Assembly: GCA_023397655.1 (NCBI GenBank)
Contig: JAEWTW010000019.1
Coordinates: forward strand, 62,001 to 126,000
Direction: 5' to 3'
DNA length: 64,000 nucleotides
From: Bacillota bacterium
GTDB lineage: Bacteria > Bacillota > Clostridia > Christensenellales > SZUA-584
A model generated the notes under the pieces. That model saw only the letters and a list, made by a program, of their open reading frames with translations. It had not been told where the DNA came from and did not search any database. A program made the translations under genes and the position numbers. Below are positions 8,500 to 16,703 of the stretch, piece by piece (positions within the stretch are counted from its first letter, which is position 1; each line of letters opens with the position of its first letter).

Positions 8500-9879
8500 T
8501 CAGTCTGTCTGCTTCCTTCTCGAAGGAAACACGGATTTACCGTCTCTGCCGATGAAAAGCGGCTGTCTGCCGAAGCGCGTATCGCGGTACAAACTGCCCG
8601 TCCTGAAGGCGGACAGCATCAGTCCGGTCAGCGCCATATTGATGAAATAATCCGTATATCCATAGTTTGGCACGAAAGGCATGGACATGCCCGAAAATAA
8701 GGTGATACCCAAATTGGTCAGCACATACCCCATCGCCTTCAGCGCCAATGTCGTCATCACAGCCATCGCCACGAACTGTGCCAAACTGCTTTGCTGTTTG
8801 AATGCCAGCCGGAATCCCAAAACCATGAACACCAGCAGCACAGCCATAAACATCAGAAACGGTATCCAGCCGACATCGAATATGAGGTAAGTGAACACTA
8901 AGGGCGCGCTACACCCCGACCATGGCTGCTCATCCAGCGGCATTGCGGGGATGTCTCCCTGCCCCCACAGCCTTGAATGCGCCAGCAGTGTTTTGATCTG
9001 TATACCCCACGCACCCTCGCCCGCGGGGTCCAGAGACGGATTGAGCTTCGCCAGCAGCTTGTCCCACCGGTAACCGTATTGACTGATATACAATGTCGCC
9101 AGTGCCAATGCAATTGCAGCCACTGCCGCAATCGCCAGCCAACCGGTACGCTTGTTGATATTGAACCAACCCTTAAACATCGCCACGCACAATATTACAA
9201 ACGCGGAAACGGTCAGCAGCATGCAGTCGTCCCGCCACCGCATAACAAACAGCATCAGCGCGGGCAGCATGAATGCCGCAGCGCACAGCATGAAACCGCG
9301 CCAGCCTCTGTTGTGCGCAGCATAGATGACACCGGCGAAGCCCAGCGGAAACAGCATCGGCACAATGCCTCCCAGCAGGAAGAAGCCAAACCGATCAATG
9401 AACATCCTGGTGATAAAATTCCCCGTCATGAAAAACAGCAGCGCCAGATAAAACCACACCGAAAACCTGCCAATCCAGCTCATGTCCAGAAAATAAGCGG
9501 CGGCCATCACCGCGGCCCCGGCCAGCGTGTAAAAGATTGGCATCAGCGTCTGCGGGTCAAAGCCAGAAATCCGTGAAAGCAGGAATACCTGTATAACCAA
9601 GCCAATGCAGATGATGCCCGCCACCAGCAGCAGCATTCCGAGCTGCGGCCTGGGCCGGTGCGTGCGGTCGAGCTGTGCCCCCACCGCTACCGGGTCACCC
9701 ATCTGTGTGACTGCCATCTCCGCTGCGGCGGCCGCGTCCTCGCCCTGAGCCATATACGCATCCCGCTGGTCCGCAAGATGCTGCTCCAGCTCTTCGGCAA
9801 CGGCGGCCCGCGCCCGGCTCCACCTTATCTGTTCGCACACGGCGTCAGTATAATCGCGAAATTTCTCATTCGGCCGCAT
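8500..9879 (-). CDS. FtsW/RodA/SpoVE (SEDS) family protein with permease-prefix domain
   Basis: 459 residues. Residues about 1-75 form a soluble helical region (FRDYTDAVCEQIRWSRARAA, HLADQRDAY, QMGDPVAVGAQLD) like the short prefix domain found on PadR-linked membrane proteins. Then come about ten membrane segments with SEDS features, including the long loop with WGQGDIPAMPLDEQPW and the late LTNLGITLFSGMSMPFVPNYGYTDY region. SEDS proteins polymerise peptidoglycan glycan strands or act with a partner transpeptidase. No partner penicillin-binding protein lies nearby. The start overlaps the end of the padR gene by 14 bases, so the two are co-expressed and probably repressed by PadR. Confidence 0.85.
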   Translation of the reverse strand: MRPNEKFRDYTDAVCEQIRWSRARAAVAEELEQHLADQRDAYMAQGEDAAAAAEMAVTQMGDPVAVGAQLDRTHRPRPQLGMLLLVAGIICIGLVIQVFLLSRISGFDPQTLMPIFYTLAGAAVMAAAYFLDMSWIGRFSVWFYLALLFFMTGNFITRMFIDRFGFFLLGGIVPMLFPLGFAGVIYAAHNRGWRGFMLCAAAFMLPALMLFVMRWRDDCMLLTVSAFVILCVAMFKGWFNINKRTGWLAIAAVAAIALALATLYISQYGYRWDKLLAKLNPSLDPAGEGAWGIQIKTLLAHSRLWGQGDIPAMPLDEQPWSGCSAPLVFTYLIFDVGWIPFLMFMAVLLVFMVLGFRLAFKQQSSLAQFVAMAVMTTLALKAMGYVLTNLGITLFSGMSMPFVPNYGYTDYFINMALTGLMLSAFRTGSLYRDTRFGRQPLFIGRDGKSVFPSRRKQTD

Positions 9880-10213
9880 AGCTGCACCCTCCTCGCAAAA
9901 CCTTGTTGACTGCGCCGGTATAAGCTGCCCACTCCGACTGCTTCTCTGCCAGCAGCTTTTTGCCCTTTTGGGTCAGGTGATAGTATTTGCGGACCCTGTC
10001 TCCTCCGGCATTGTCGTCGTAGGCGCTGACGATGTCCCCGCTCTCCAGCCCATGCAGTATGGGATAGAGCGTGCCAGCCTTCAGATTAAACGTGTTGTCT
10101 GACTTTTTTGACAGCTCGTCGATCATCTGATACCCGTACATGTCCCTCTCCTCCAGCAGCTTTAAGACCAGCATGGTCGTACTCCCTGTCAGCAGCGCTT
10201 TATCCACAGCCAT
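9866..10213 (-). CDS. PadR family transcriptional regulator
   Basis: 115 residues with the winged-helix fold of PadR repressors: helix-turn-helix near 20-50 (MYGYQMIDELSKKS), the family pattern LKAGTLYPILHGLE, and the wing GGDRVRKYYHLTQKGKKLL. The ATG at 10213 follows GGAGG. It is the first gene of a two-gene operon with the SEDS protein. An AT-rich palindromic site covers its promoter region (10228-10273), which suggests autoregulation. The ligand or stress sensed is unknown. Confidence 0.92.
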   Translation of the reverse strand: MAVDKALLTGSTTMLVLKLLEERDMYGYQMIDELSKKSDNTFNLKAGTLYPILHGLESGDIVSAYDDNAGGDRVRKYYHLTQKGKKLLAEKQSEWAAYTGAVNKVLRGGCSYAAE

Positions 10214-10227
10214 ATCCGTCGCCTCCT

Positions 10228-10273
10228 ATATATAGACCATCTATATATCAATATATATCGGTCATCTATATAT
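10228..10273 (-). promoter_or_regulatory. Probable PadR operator
   Basis: ATATATAGA (10228-10236) and TCTATATAT (10240-10248) form a perfect 9-base inverted repeat around CCA. The right half, CATCTATATAT, recurs at 10263-10273, exactly 25 bases on. Placed directly before the padR gene, this is a likely autoregulatory site. Confidence 0.6.
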
Positions 10274-10431
10274 GTCAACAAACATTCTTCCTCTTATTGA
10301 GAAAAATCTTCTGCACTTTTCCCGGGCGGACGCATCCTGCTCTCACCGGACCGGCGTGCTGCGTACAGGTTGACGTGACCCCTTTCAAGCGGTATAGTGG
10401 TATTATCAACCACTATTCGGAGGGATTTGCA

Positions 10432-11064
10432 ATGAGAATAAATAGACTGGCCGCACTGGCCGTTATCATGATCATACTGACATTGGCGCTGACCGGCTGC
10501 GGGCCGGACACCTCAAAGCCTGACACGGTCGTCACGCCGCCTGCGGAAACATCCGAGCCTGCGGAACAGCCCGATGAGACAGAAGCAGCCGCGCAGCCCA
10601 CGGAACAGCCCGAAGCACCCCTTTCATCCGCAGAGCCTGGATTCACTGTTGGCAAGGCGCTGCCCGACTTCTCGGTGCCTATGGCGGGCGGCGGCACGTT
10701 CACGCTGTCGGAGAACCTCGGCAAGCCGGTGTTGATCAACCTGTTCGCCACATGGTGCCCGCCCTGTGTCGGTGAGATGCCCGAGATTGAGCAGTTGTAT
10801 ACCGAGATGGGCGGAGAGGTCAACTTCGTCGTCATCGACATCGGCGAGGATGAAGCGACCGCTCAAGGTTACGCCGACGAGAACGGCTACACGCTGCCCT
10901 TTGCGTATTCCACGGACGGTGCGCCCTTCGGCGACAGCTATGTCATCCAGTTCATTCCTCAGTCATTTTTACTCAAACCGGACGGTACCATATCCGCGTT
11001 CTTCGACGGCGCGAGAGATTATGAAACGTTCAAGGCTGCGATTGAGGAGGCTCTTGCGCAATGA
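10432..11064 (+). CDS. TlpA/ResA-like thioredoxin lipoprotein
   Basis: 210 residues. The signal peptide ends in lipobox LTGC (Cys 23), so the protein is anchored on the outer membrane face. A Pro/Glu/Thr-rich linker (about 25-65) leads to a thioredoxin domain with the active site WCPPC (in LFATWCPPCVGEMPEIE) and the C-terminal cis-Pro region FIPQSFLLKPDG. TlpA/ResA proteins reduce disulfides outside the membrane, often in apocytochrome c. CGGAGGG lies before ATG 10432. The stop overlaps the next small gene as ATGA, so the following two genes are translationally coupled. A multiheme cytochrome c and a heme lyase lie 2 kb away on the other strand. Confidence 0.9.
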   Translation: MRINRLAALAVIMIILTLALTGCGPDTSKPDTVVTPPAETSEPAEQPDETEAAAQPTEQPEAPLSSAEPGFTVGKALPDFSVPMAGGGTFTLSENLGKPVLINLFATWCPPCVGEMPEIEQLYTEMGGEVNFVVIDIGEDEATAQGYADENGYTLPFAYSTDGAPFGDSYVIQFIPQSFLLKPDGTISAFFDGARDYETFKAAIEEALAQ

Positions 11065-11207
11065 CCGGCGCAAAAAGGAAAGCCGTTCAGGCCATACTGA
11101 TTGGCGGCGGCGGCATTCTGCTGGCGCTGGGCATCATCTTCGGCGACCTGCCTGTGATACTCACCAAAGCCATATTCATCTGTCTGGAGTGTATCGGCAT
11201 TGGTTAG
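11061..11207 (+). CDS. CD1871A-type CXXC small membrane protein
   Basis: A 48-residue protein starting with ATG 11061, which overlaps the tlpA-like stop. It has a short basic start, one hydrophobic helix (about residues 10-40) and ends in ICLECIGIG, with a CXXC motif next to the membrane. That ending is the mark of the CD1871A family found between TlpA-like and 4Fe-4S proteins in Clostridia. The two cysteines could pass electrons between the membrane ferredoxin protein and the extracytoplasmic thioredoxin. It overlaps the next gene by eight bases. It is easily missed by annotation because of its size. Confidence 0.85.
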   Translation: MTGAKRKAVQAILIGGGGILLALGIIFGDLPVILTKAIFICLECIGIG

Positions 11208-12072
11208 GCGGCGTGTGGTGCAGGCGCTCACGGCGCTGCTGTACAATATCAATCTCAAGGGCTTTTGGACGGGCCGCATCTATCAGGGGCCGCTCAAGAA
11301 TGCCTGCGTGCCGGGCCTCAACTGTTACTCGTGCCCCGGCGCGGTGGGCTCCTGCCCCTTGGGGTCGCTGCAGTCGGCCATCGGCTCCGTTTACTTTAAG
11401 ATCAGCTTCTATGTGCTGGGCTTTCTGGTGCTCGCGGGAGCGCTGCTGGGCCGTTTCATCTGCGGCTGGGCCTGCCCATTCGGCCTGATACAGGAGCTGC
11501 TGCACAAGATACCGTCCCGCAAGCTGCGCCACAAGCGCGCGTTTGCGTGGCTCAAATACGGCAAGTACGTGATGCTCGGCGTGTTCGTGCTGCTGATGCC
11601 CGCGGTGTACTATGTGCAGCACGGCGTCGCGTCACCCGCGTTCTGCAAATTCGTCTGCCCGGCCGGCACGCTGGAGGCGGGCATCCCGCTGATTGCGTTG
11701 AACGAATCGCTGCAGCAAAGCATCGGCTGGCTGTTCTCATGGAAGATGCTGATACTCGTCGGCGTGATTACGCTATCGGTGTTCATCTGGCGGCCCTTCT
11801 GCCGCTTCCTGTGCCCGCTGGGTGCGATATACGGCTTTTTCAACCGCATCTCCGTGTTCGGCATCAAGCTGGATACGTCGGCCTGCACGCGCTGCAAGGC
11901 CTGCGCGCATGCCTGCAAGGCGGATATCGACCCGTCCGTCACGCCCAACAGCGCCGAATGTGTGCGCTGCGGCGCATGTGTCAAAACCTGCCCCACCGAT
12001 GCGCTCAAGTTCGGCGCGGTGTACCGGGGCCAGCCCGCTCCAACAGCGGCGAGACGGCGGACGCAGCCGTAA
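11200..12072 (+). CDS. NapH/MauN-like membrane 4Fe-4S protein
   Basis: 290 residues. Four membrane segments and membrane-edge Cys motifs (CYSCPGAVGSC, CGWACPFG, CRFLCPLG) precede two ferredoxin-type motifs near the C terminus (CTRCKACAHACK and CVRCGACVKTCP), each able to hold a 4Fe-4S cluster. The family moves electrons across or along the membrane. The start is probably TTG 11200, with GGAG ten bases upstream, overlapping the CXXC gene. GTG 11215 is an alternative. With the TlpA-like and CXXC proteins it likely forms a route carrying reducing power to the outside. Confidence 0.88.
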   Translation: MVRRRVVQALTALLYNINLKGFWTGRIYQGPLKNACVPGLNCYSCPGAVGSCPLGSLQSAIGSVYFKISFYVLGFLVLAGALLGRFICGWACPFGLIQELLHKIPSRKLRHKRAFAWLKYGKYVMLGVFVLLMPAVYYVQHGVASPAFCKFVCPAGTLEAGIPLIALNESLQQSIGWLFSWKMLILVGVITLSVFIWRPFCRFLCPLGAIYGFFNRISVFGIKLDTSACTRCKACAHACKADIDPSVTPNSAECVRCGACVKTCPTDALKFGAVYRGQPAPTAARRRTQP

Positions 12073-12102
12073 AAGCGAAGCCAAAAACATCCTAAATTAT
12101 CA

Positions 12103-12137
12103 TCCGGCCTGACACGATCACATCGCTAGGCCTTTTT
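12103..12137 (+). terminator. Weak hairpin terminator
   Basis: GGCCT near 12104 can pair with AGGCC near 12128 across a long loop, followed by six T. The stem is short, so termination is only probable. Confidence 0.45.
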
Positions 12138-12181
12138 TGTGCAGCTGAAAATAATTAACTGTTCATTTTTCACATTTCACA

Positions 12182-12211
12182 TTGAAAAAACGTGTCGAAT
12201 CGTGTTAATAT
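12182..12211 (+). promoter_or_regulatory. Probable promoter of the satP-like gene
   Basis: TTGAAA (12182-12187), an 18-base spacer and TAATAT (12206-12211) resemble a housekeeping promoter, 36 bases before the start codon. Confidence 0.5.
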
Positions 12212-12246
12212 ATGCGTCGGCATAATTATTTTCACAGGAGTGTTAT

Positions 12247-12810
12247 ATGGCAACTGATAAAACTGAGACCGGCATGGCAAACGCCGGTCCGCTAGGGCTG
12301 CTCGGCTTCGGCATGACGACAGTACTTCTTAATCTGCACAATGCAAACATCATTCCGCTGTCTGCTGTGATACTGGCGATGGGGCTTTGCCTCGGCGGCG
12401 CGGCACAGATCATCGCGGGCATCATTGAATTCAAAAACAGAAACATGTTCGGCGGCACCGCCTTTACGGCGTACGGCTTCTTCTGGTGGTCGCTGGTGCT
12501 GATCTGGACGCATCCCTTCGGTGAGATCAACGCCGCTGACGAGACGAGCATGGGCTTCTACCTGCTGCTGTGGGGCATCTTCACGCTGTTCATGTTCATC
12601 GGTACGATCAAGCACAACCGCATCACACAGATCGTGTTCCTGTCGCTGACGGTGCTGTTCCTGCTGCTGTCCGTGGGTGACTTCACCGGCATCGCCGTCA
12701 TCAAGCTGATCGCCGGATGGGTGGGCATATTCTGCGGCGCGTCCGCAATCTACAGCTGCCTCGGTCAGATCGTCAACAACGAGTTCGGCAAAAAGGTGTT
12801 TCCGTTGTAA
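12247..12810 (+). CDS. satP: SatP/YaaH (GPR1-FUN34) acetate transporter family
   Basis: 187 residues with six membrane segments. The family signature near the start reads NAGPLGLLGFGMTT (usual form NPAPLGL) and is followed by the conserved loop pattern AQIIAGIIEFKNRNMFGGTAF. SatP proteins exchange or take up acetate and succinate with protons. In a fermenter this could export or recapture acetate. CAGGAG precedes ATG 12247. It has its own promoter-like site and is followed by a hairpin-rich repeat. Substrate is inferred from family only. Confidence 0.9.
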   Translation: MATDKTETGMANAGPLGLLGFGMTTVLLNLHNANIIPLSAVILAMGLCLGGAAQIIAGIIEFKNRNMFGGTAFTAYGFFWWSLVLIWTHPFGEINAADETSMGFYLLLWGIFTLFMFIGTIKHNRITQIVFLSLTVLFLLLSVGDFTGIAVIKLIAGWVGIFCGASAIYSCLGQIVNNEFGKKVFPL

Positions 12811-12843
12811 GACTGGCCTTTGTGCTGACTGCCGCTTATTGTC

Positions 12844-12985
12844 TTGGAGGCGCTGCCTCCAAACCACCGCTCAAGGGGCTCACCCCTTGAGAATCCCACC
12901 AAGGAAACACCTTGCAAAGGTGTTTCCCATGTCTTTCGCTTCTTTTCTTAAGAAAAGAAGCGGGAGCGCGAGGGCGGGGCCCTCG
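12844..12985. repeat. Composite hairpin repeat, family 1 copy A
   Basis: Five stems in a row: TTGGAGGC/GCCTCCAA (12844-12862), TCAAGGGG/CCCCTTGA (12871-12890), GGAAACACCTT/AAGGTGTTTCC (12903-12927), a 26-base perfect palindrome (12937-12962), and GAGGGC/GCCCTC (12970-12984). The same order with different bases occurs at 28516-28673 and, shortened, at 37643-37722. Confidence 0.75.
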
Positions 12986-13009
12986 TATATGATCTGCCTT
13001 GAAACTAAT

Positions 13010-13035
13010 AGCCGGTGTAATACCGGCTGTTTTTT
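13010..13035 (+). terminator. Rho-independent terminator
   Basis: AGCCGGT (13010-13016) pairs with ACCGGCT (13022-13028), followed by GTTTTTTA. It lies where the satP transcript meets the convergent ccmF-like gene. Confidence 0.8.
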
Positions 13036-14716
13036 ATACCCCGATTTTGACCGTTGGCTGTCTCCGCATCGTCCTGATGACAATAGCTGAAACCAGCGCC
13101 ACGAGCCAAGGCCCCAGCACCGTGAGGAACCCGCCGATCCAAAACAGCAGTATCATCGGGCGCGTCTCGAAGGGAATGGCTGCGGAACCGTCTGCCAGCA
13201 TCACCGCCTGCCCGCCCCGCACGATCACATCCTGCAGCGGCGACGAGAGTATCGTCACATCCGAGCCGAGCACCTGCGGAAGGGATGCCGGATGCCCGCC
13301 TATCACCGCGCCGGAGCTGTGCGGGTTCGCCACGGCCACGCCGCTGATGCCCAGCCCCAGCGAGAGGATGACGCCCAGTACCATCAACACGAACCCCGCA
13401 TGGCGCAGATAGTAACGCCAGCCCTGCGGCCGAAAGCCGTTGACCGCCCACAACGCCAGAGGCATTATGCACACCCACAGCAGCAGCAGCGGCCACACGC
13501 TCACGCGGCCCAGCGCGAATGCTACCCCCAACACCACGGCGGTTCCGGCTGCCAGCATGGCCATACCGCGCCGTTTCAACGCATTCCTGTCCTGCCACAG
13601 CAGCAGCGCCGTATAGCCCAGCGCAAATGCGACTGAGATCGCGGTGTAGTATGCTATTGGCGTTTCCTTTCCGAAGACGAGCGGTGCAATTGTGCCTGCA
13701 AACACCAGCGCCGCATAAGCGTATGCCGTCAGCGTAAACAGCCCTCTCCCGCTTCGCCACAATCCGCGGGTAGTATCTGTCTTACCGCGCCCGTGCAGCT
13801 TCACGGCAATCAGCCCCTCCGCCGCACCCAGCGCCAACACAGCGATCAGCACGGAGACGGCTGCGTTGCCCTCCGTATAAGCGTGGGCGGATGCGTCTCC
13901 GAGTATGCCGCTGCGCGTCAGGAACGTTCCGGCGCACGCTGCCGCAAAGGGAACAACGCACCGCGCGCGCCCCGCCTGCTCCCCCGTATGCAGATAGCCG
14001 CAGAGCAAAAGCCACGGCACCAGCGCCGCGTTTTCGATGGGGTCCCACGCCCAGAAACCGCCCCACCCCAGCGCGTTGTACGCCCACACGCTGCCGGTGA
14101 ATATGCCCAGCCCCAGCGTGACCCACGCAAAGCGCGTCCACTTCTGCACGCTGCCCGGCGCCTTTGCCCCTGTAAACGCCGCAGCCTGCGCAACAAGCGC
14201 CGCCATTGCGCTGTACGCAACGAACACCAGCGGCGGATGTGCCGCCATCCACGGGTTCTGCAGCGCAGCCGTGAGACCTAGCCCGTCAGATGGAGCAGCC
14301 TGCCGCGCGAACGGTTGGGACACCGCGCACATGGCAAATACGCATGCGCTGATGAGGGCATAGATGCCAAATACCCGCGCGCCGCGTGCGTCCTTTGCGC
14401 GCAGCAGCGGCAGTCCGGTGACGGCCAGCACGGTGCTCCACAGCAGGAACGAACCTTCCTGTCCCGCCCACAGCGCAGACACCTTGTACAGCGCCGCCTG
14501 CGCTCTCTCGGAGTGCGCGCTCACATAGCAGATGTCAAACCGGTCCATCAGCAGATAGCCCAGCATCAGGCCAAAAGCTGTCAGCGACAAGAGTGCTGCC
14601 GCCGCCCATAGACCCCGCCGCAGCGTCAATGCCCATTTGGATTTCTGCACAACAAGAGCGGCCAGCCCCGCGCATCCGCCCAGAGCCGCCGCCGCGATCA
14701 TCAGTCCATTCTCCAT
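13034..14716 (-). CDS. CcmF/CcsA-type cytochrome c heme lyase subunit
   Basis: About 560 residues and some 14 membrane segments. The heme-binding WWD-type region is present in the form WGGFWAWDPIENAALVPW near residue 185, followed by His-bearing helices, as in CcmF. CcmF joins heme to apocytochrome Cys residues outside the membrane. It is shorter than proteobacterial CcmF (about 650). I chose ATG 14716 because the Leu/Ala-rich membrane start follows directly. GAAGGA lies 12 bases upstream, a longer gap than usual. The gene follows the multiheme cytochrome gene by 31 bases, so it is probably the dedicated maturase. No CcmA, B, C, E or CcsB gene is in the window. Confidence 0.85.
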   Translation of the reverse strand: MENGLMIAAAALGGCAGLAALVVQKSKWALTLRRGLWAAAALLSLTAFGLMLGYLLMDRFDICYVSAHSERAQAALYKVSALWAGQEGSFLLWSTVLAVTGLPLLRAKDARGARVFGIYALISACVFAMCAVSQPFARQAAPSDGLGLTAALQNPWMAAHPPLVFVAYSAMAALVAQAAAFTGAKAPGSVQKWTRFAWVTLGLGIFTGSVWAYNALGWGGFWAWDPIENAALVPWLLLCGYLHTGEQAGRARCVVPFAAACAGTFLTRSGILGDASAHAYTEGNAAVSVLIAVLALGAAEGLIAVKLHGRGKTDTTRGLWRSGRGLFTLTAYAYAALVFAGTIAPLVFGKETPIAYYTAISVAFALGYTALLLWQDRNALKRRGMAMLAAGTAVVLGVAFALGRVSVWPLLLLWVCIMPLALWAVNGFRPQGWRYYLRHAGFVLMVLGVILSLGLGISGVAVANPHSSGAVIGGHPASLPQVLGSDVTILSSPLQDVIVRGGQAVMLADGSAAIPFETRPMILLFWIGGFLTVLGPWLVALVSAIVIRTMRRQPTVKIGV

Positions 14717-14747
14717 ACGCTTTGTCCATCCTTCGTATATTGATCTG

Positions 14748-16004
14748 TCAGCTGCTGTTGTTCCGATGCACCCGGCCTTCACCCTCGTGGCATACCGTAC
14801 ACTTGTTGATAAAGCTGTCGTAGCCCAGCAGGCTGTGCGGCAGCAGATTGTCCTTGGGCTGCTGTGAGACCCATTCGGCATGCGGGCTGTTGTGACAGGA
14901 TTCGCACAGTATCAGTCCGTTCATCTCCTCGCCGGGTGCGTTCAGCAGATAGGAGTTTCGGTAAAGCAAACCGGGGTTCACGGCATATTTGCTGCCATGG
15001 CATTCGCCGCATTCGGGCTCCTCCAGCCATGCCTGACGGCCTTCAGCCTGCGTTTGGGCAACATTGCTCATATCACCGTGGCATTTGTCGCTGCCGCAAT
15101 TGATGTTTTCCTGCGACATCTGCCCGCGGTAGCACTGGGTGACCGGGCCGGGGTGGCAGCTGTAGCACACGGGGCTGATGCTGGTTTCCTCCATCTTGTC
15201 GGCATGAAAGCCGTGCATCGCCTGCGACAGCGGCGGCACATCCGCCTTACCGGGCAGCCCCAGCGCGTTATCCCGGTGGCACTGTCCGCACTTGTACCGC
15301 TGTCCGTTTTCCAGATCCTCCACCAGCGACGTACCGGACAGCTCGTCGTGCTCGGCCAATATGGCGAGGCCGGTGTCCGTGTCGCCGTGGCAACTGCTGC
15401 AGTTCATCTCGTCCGATACCGGCACCACCACGTTGGATGTTTCCGCCAGCACCGCACCCGTCCGCGCGTCCATCACCCGGATATGGGCGAGCTGGTAGGG
15501 GTTTAGCTGTCTGCTCCCGTCATTGTACGGTGTAACGGGAATCGCATCGGCTTCATAATATTTGCCGTCCGTCGACAACGCAAACTCGCCGGATAAACCG
15601 TTTCCCGTGATGCCCACGTTGGGCGCAGCGTCGAAGCCGTAGTCCTTTGCGTATATCCAGAAGTTCGTTTTGTCGTCCGAGGTGGTATTGTCTATGATCT
15701 CGTAGGTGACGCGGATACCTGAGGTGACGAGCCGGGCTTCGCGCGTTCCCTTCTGGATCACCTGAACCTTGAGCGTATTGGCGGGAGGCAGCAGCAGGTA
15801 TGCGGAATAATCGGACTGTATGCAGTGCATGCCGGAGTCGTTCATCGCCAGTATGGTGTAAGCGCCACTGGCACTGTTTATCGGAACCGCTGCTTCCGAA
15901 AGCAGGCTGGCGGTCAGCACAATGGCTGCAACGGATAACACGACGCCAACCAACGCGAGAACGAGCGTCTTTCTCTTCACCACAACGGCATGGAATTTGC
16001 CCAT
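14748..16004 (-). CDS. Exported multiheme cytochrome c
   Basis: 418 residues. An N-terminal membrane anchor or signal (about 10-35) precedes a beta-rich part, then from about residue 200 a string of heme sites: CSSCH, CGQCH, CYSCH, the unusual CGSDKCH (CX4CH), CGECH, CESCH and CTVCH. That makes up to seven hemes. Many further His residues could be distal ligands. The protein resembles multiheme electron carriers acting outside the membrane. GGAGG before ATG 16004 supports the start. It is co-transcribed with the CcmF-like gene. The electron donor and acceptor are unknown. The membrane ferredoxin protein on the opposite strand is a possible donor. Confidence 0.88.
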   Translation of the reverse strand: MGKFHAVVVKRKTLVLALVGVVLSVAAIVLTASLLSEAAVPINSASGAYTILAMNDSGMHCIQSDYSAYLLLPPANTLKVQVIQKGTREARLVTSGIRVTYEIIDNTTSDDKTNFWIYAKDYGFDAAPNVGITGNGLSGEFALSTDGKYYEADAIPVTPYNDGSRQLNPYQLAHIRVMDARTGAVLAETSNVVVPVSDEMNCSSCHGDTDTGLAILAEHDELSGTSLVEDLENGQRYKCGQCHRDNALGLPGKADVPPLSQAMHGFHADKMEETSISPVCYSCHPGPVTQCYRGQMSQENINCGSDKCHGDMSNVAQTQAEGRQAWLEEPECGECHGSKYAVNPGLLYRNSYLLNAPGEEMNGLILCESCHNSPHAEWVSQQPKDNLLPHSLLGYDSFINKCTVCHEGEGRVHRNNSS

Positions 16005-16172
16005 GGCCTTCTGCCTCCTGCCTGTCTTCCTACCATTCTATGAGCGAAAGAAAAGGGATATAACGGTGCAAAAGCATGGTAAATGAAAATGGCCCGGTTA
16101 TTATCCCCAAGCCATGTGCTTTCCCTGTATTAGGATAATTGCTTCAAAGCTAAGCCGCAAAAATCGTCAGTC

Positions 16173-16688
16173 TCAGCCACCCAGCCGGTGCGTGAACAGC
16201 GGCACGTATACCAGCCGTCTGTTCTCCCGGCGGCTCTCAAACAATATCACCTCGTCCACGTTGAAGCTGCATCGCTGCTGCGGGAAGCCGCCAATGTCGC
16301 CATGCGGCTCGTAATCCCTCGCCAGCGTGATGTGTGCCTTGAACGGGCGCTTTTCCCGTGCGTATCCGCGCTGTTCCAGCGCCGTCTCCAGCCGTGCCGC
16401 CAACGCCTCCAACTCGTCCGCCCCCGCCGTTACGTCAGCCGCCAGTATACCGCTTCTGTTGAATATACGCGCGCCGCCGATCTCCAGCACGAACGGTGCC
16501 CCGCCTGCCTCGGCGATAGCCTCGCACAGACCGGACACCTTGCCCGGCGGCAGCTCGCCCAGGAATTTGAGCGTGATGTGCAGGTTGCCCGTATGCGTAA
16601 AACGCCCGCGCCCTATTTTTCTCAGTTCGTCCTGCAGGGCAGTCAGATGCTCTTCGCAGCCTGTTTTAATGCCGATGAACAATCGCAT
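16173..16688 (-). CDS. thpR: RNA 2',3'-cyclic phosphodiesterase
   Basis: 171 residues, the usual size of the LigT/ThpR branch of the 2H phosphoesterases. Both catalytic HXTX motifs are present: HITL in NLHITLKFLGEL near residue 43 and HITL in KAHITLARDY near 125. The enzyme opens 2',3'-cyclic phosphates on RNA ends. It lies 15 bases after the HEAT-repeat gene in the same direction and so is probably co-transcribed. Nothing else nearby points to RNA repair. Confidence 0.9.
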   Translation of the reverse strand: MRLFIGIKTGCEEHLTALQDELRKIGRGRFTHTGNLHITLKFLGELPPGKVSGLCEAIAEAGGAPFVLEIGGARIFNRSGILAADVTAGADELEALAARLETALEQRGYAREKRPFKAHITLARDYEPHGDIGGFPQQRCSFNVDEVILFESRRENRRLVYVPLFTHRLGG

Positions 16689-16703
16689 GAAGTGGTCCTT
16701 TCT

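Noticed and set aside
12839..13090. 83-residue frame after satP
   Set aside because: It lies wholly within the hairpin repeat and terminator; no ribosome site.
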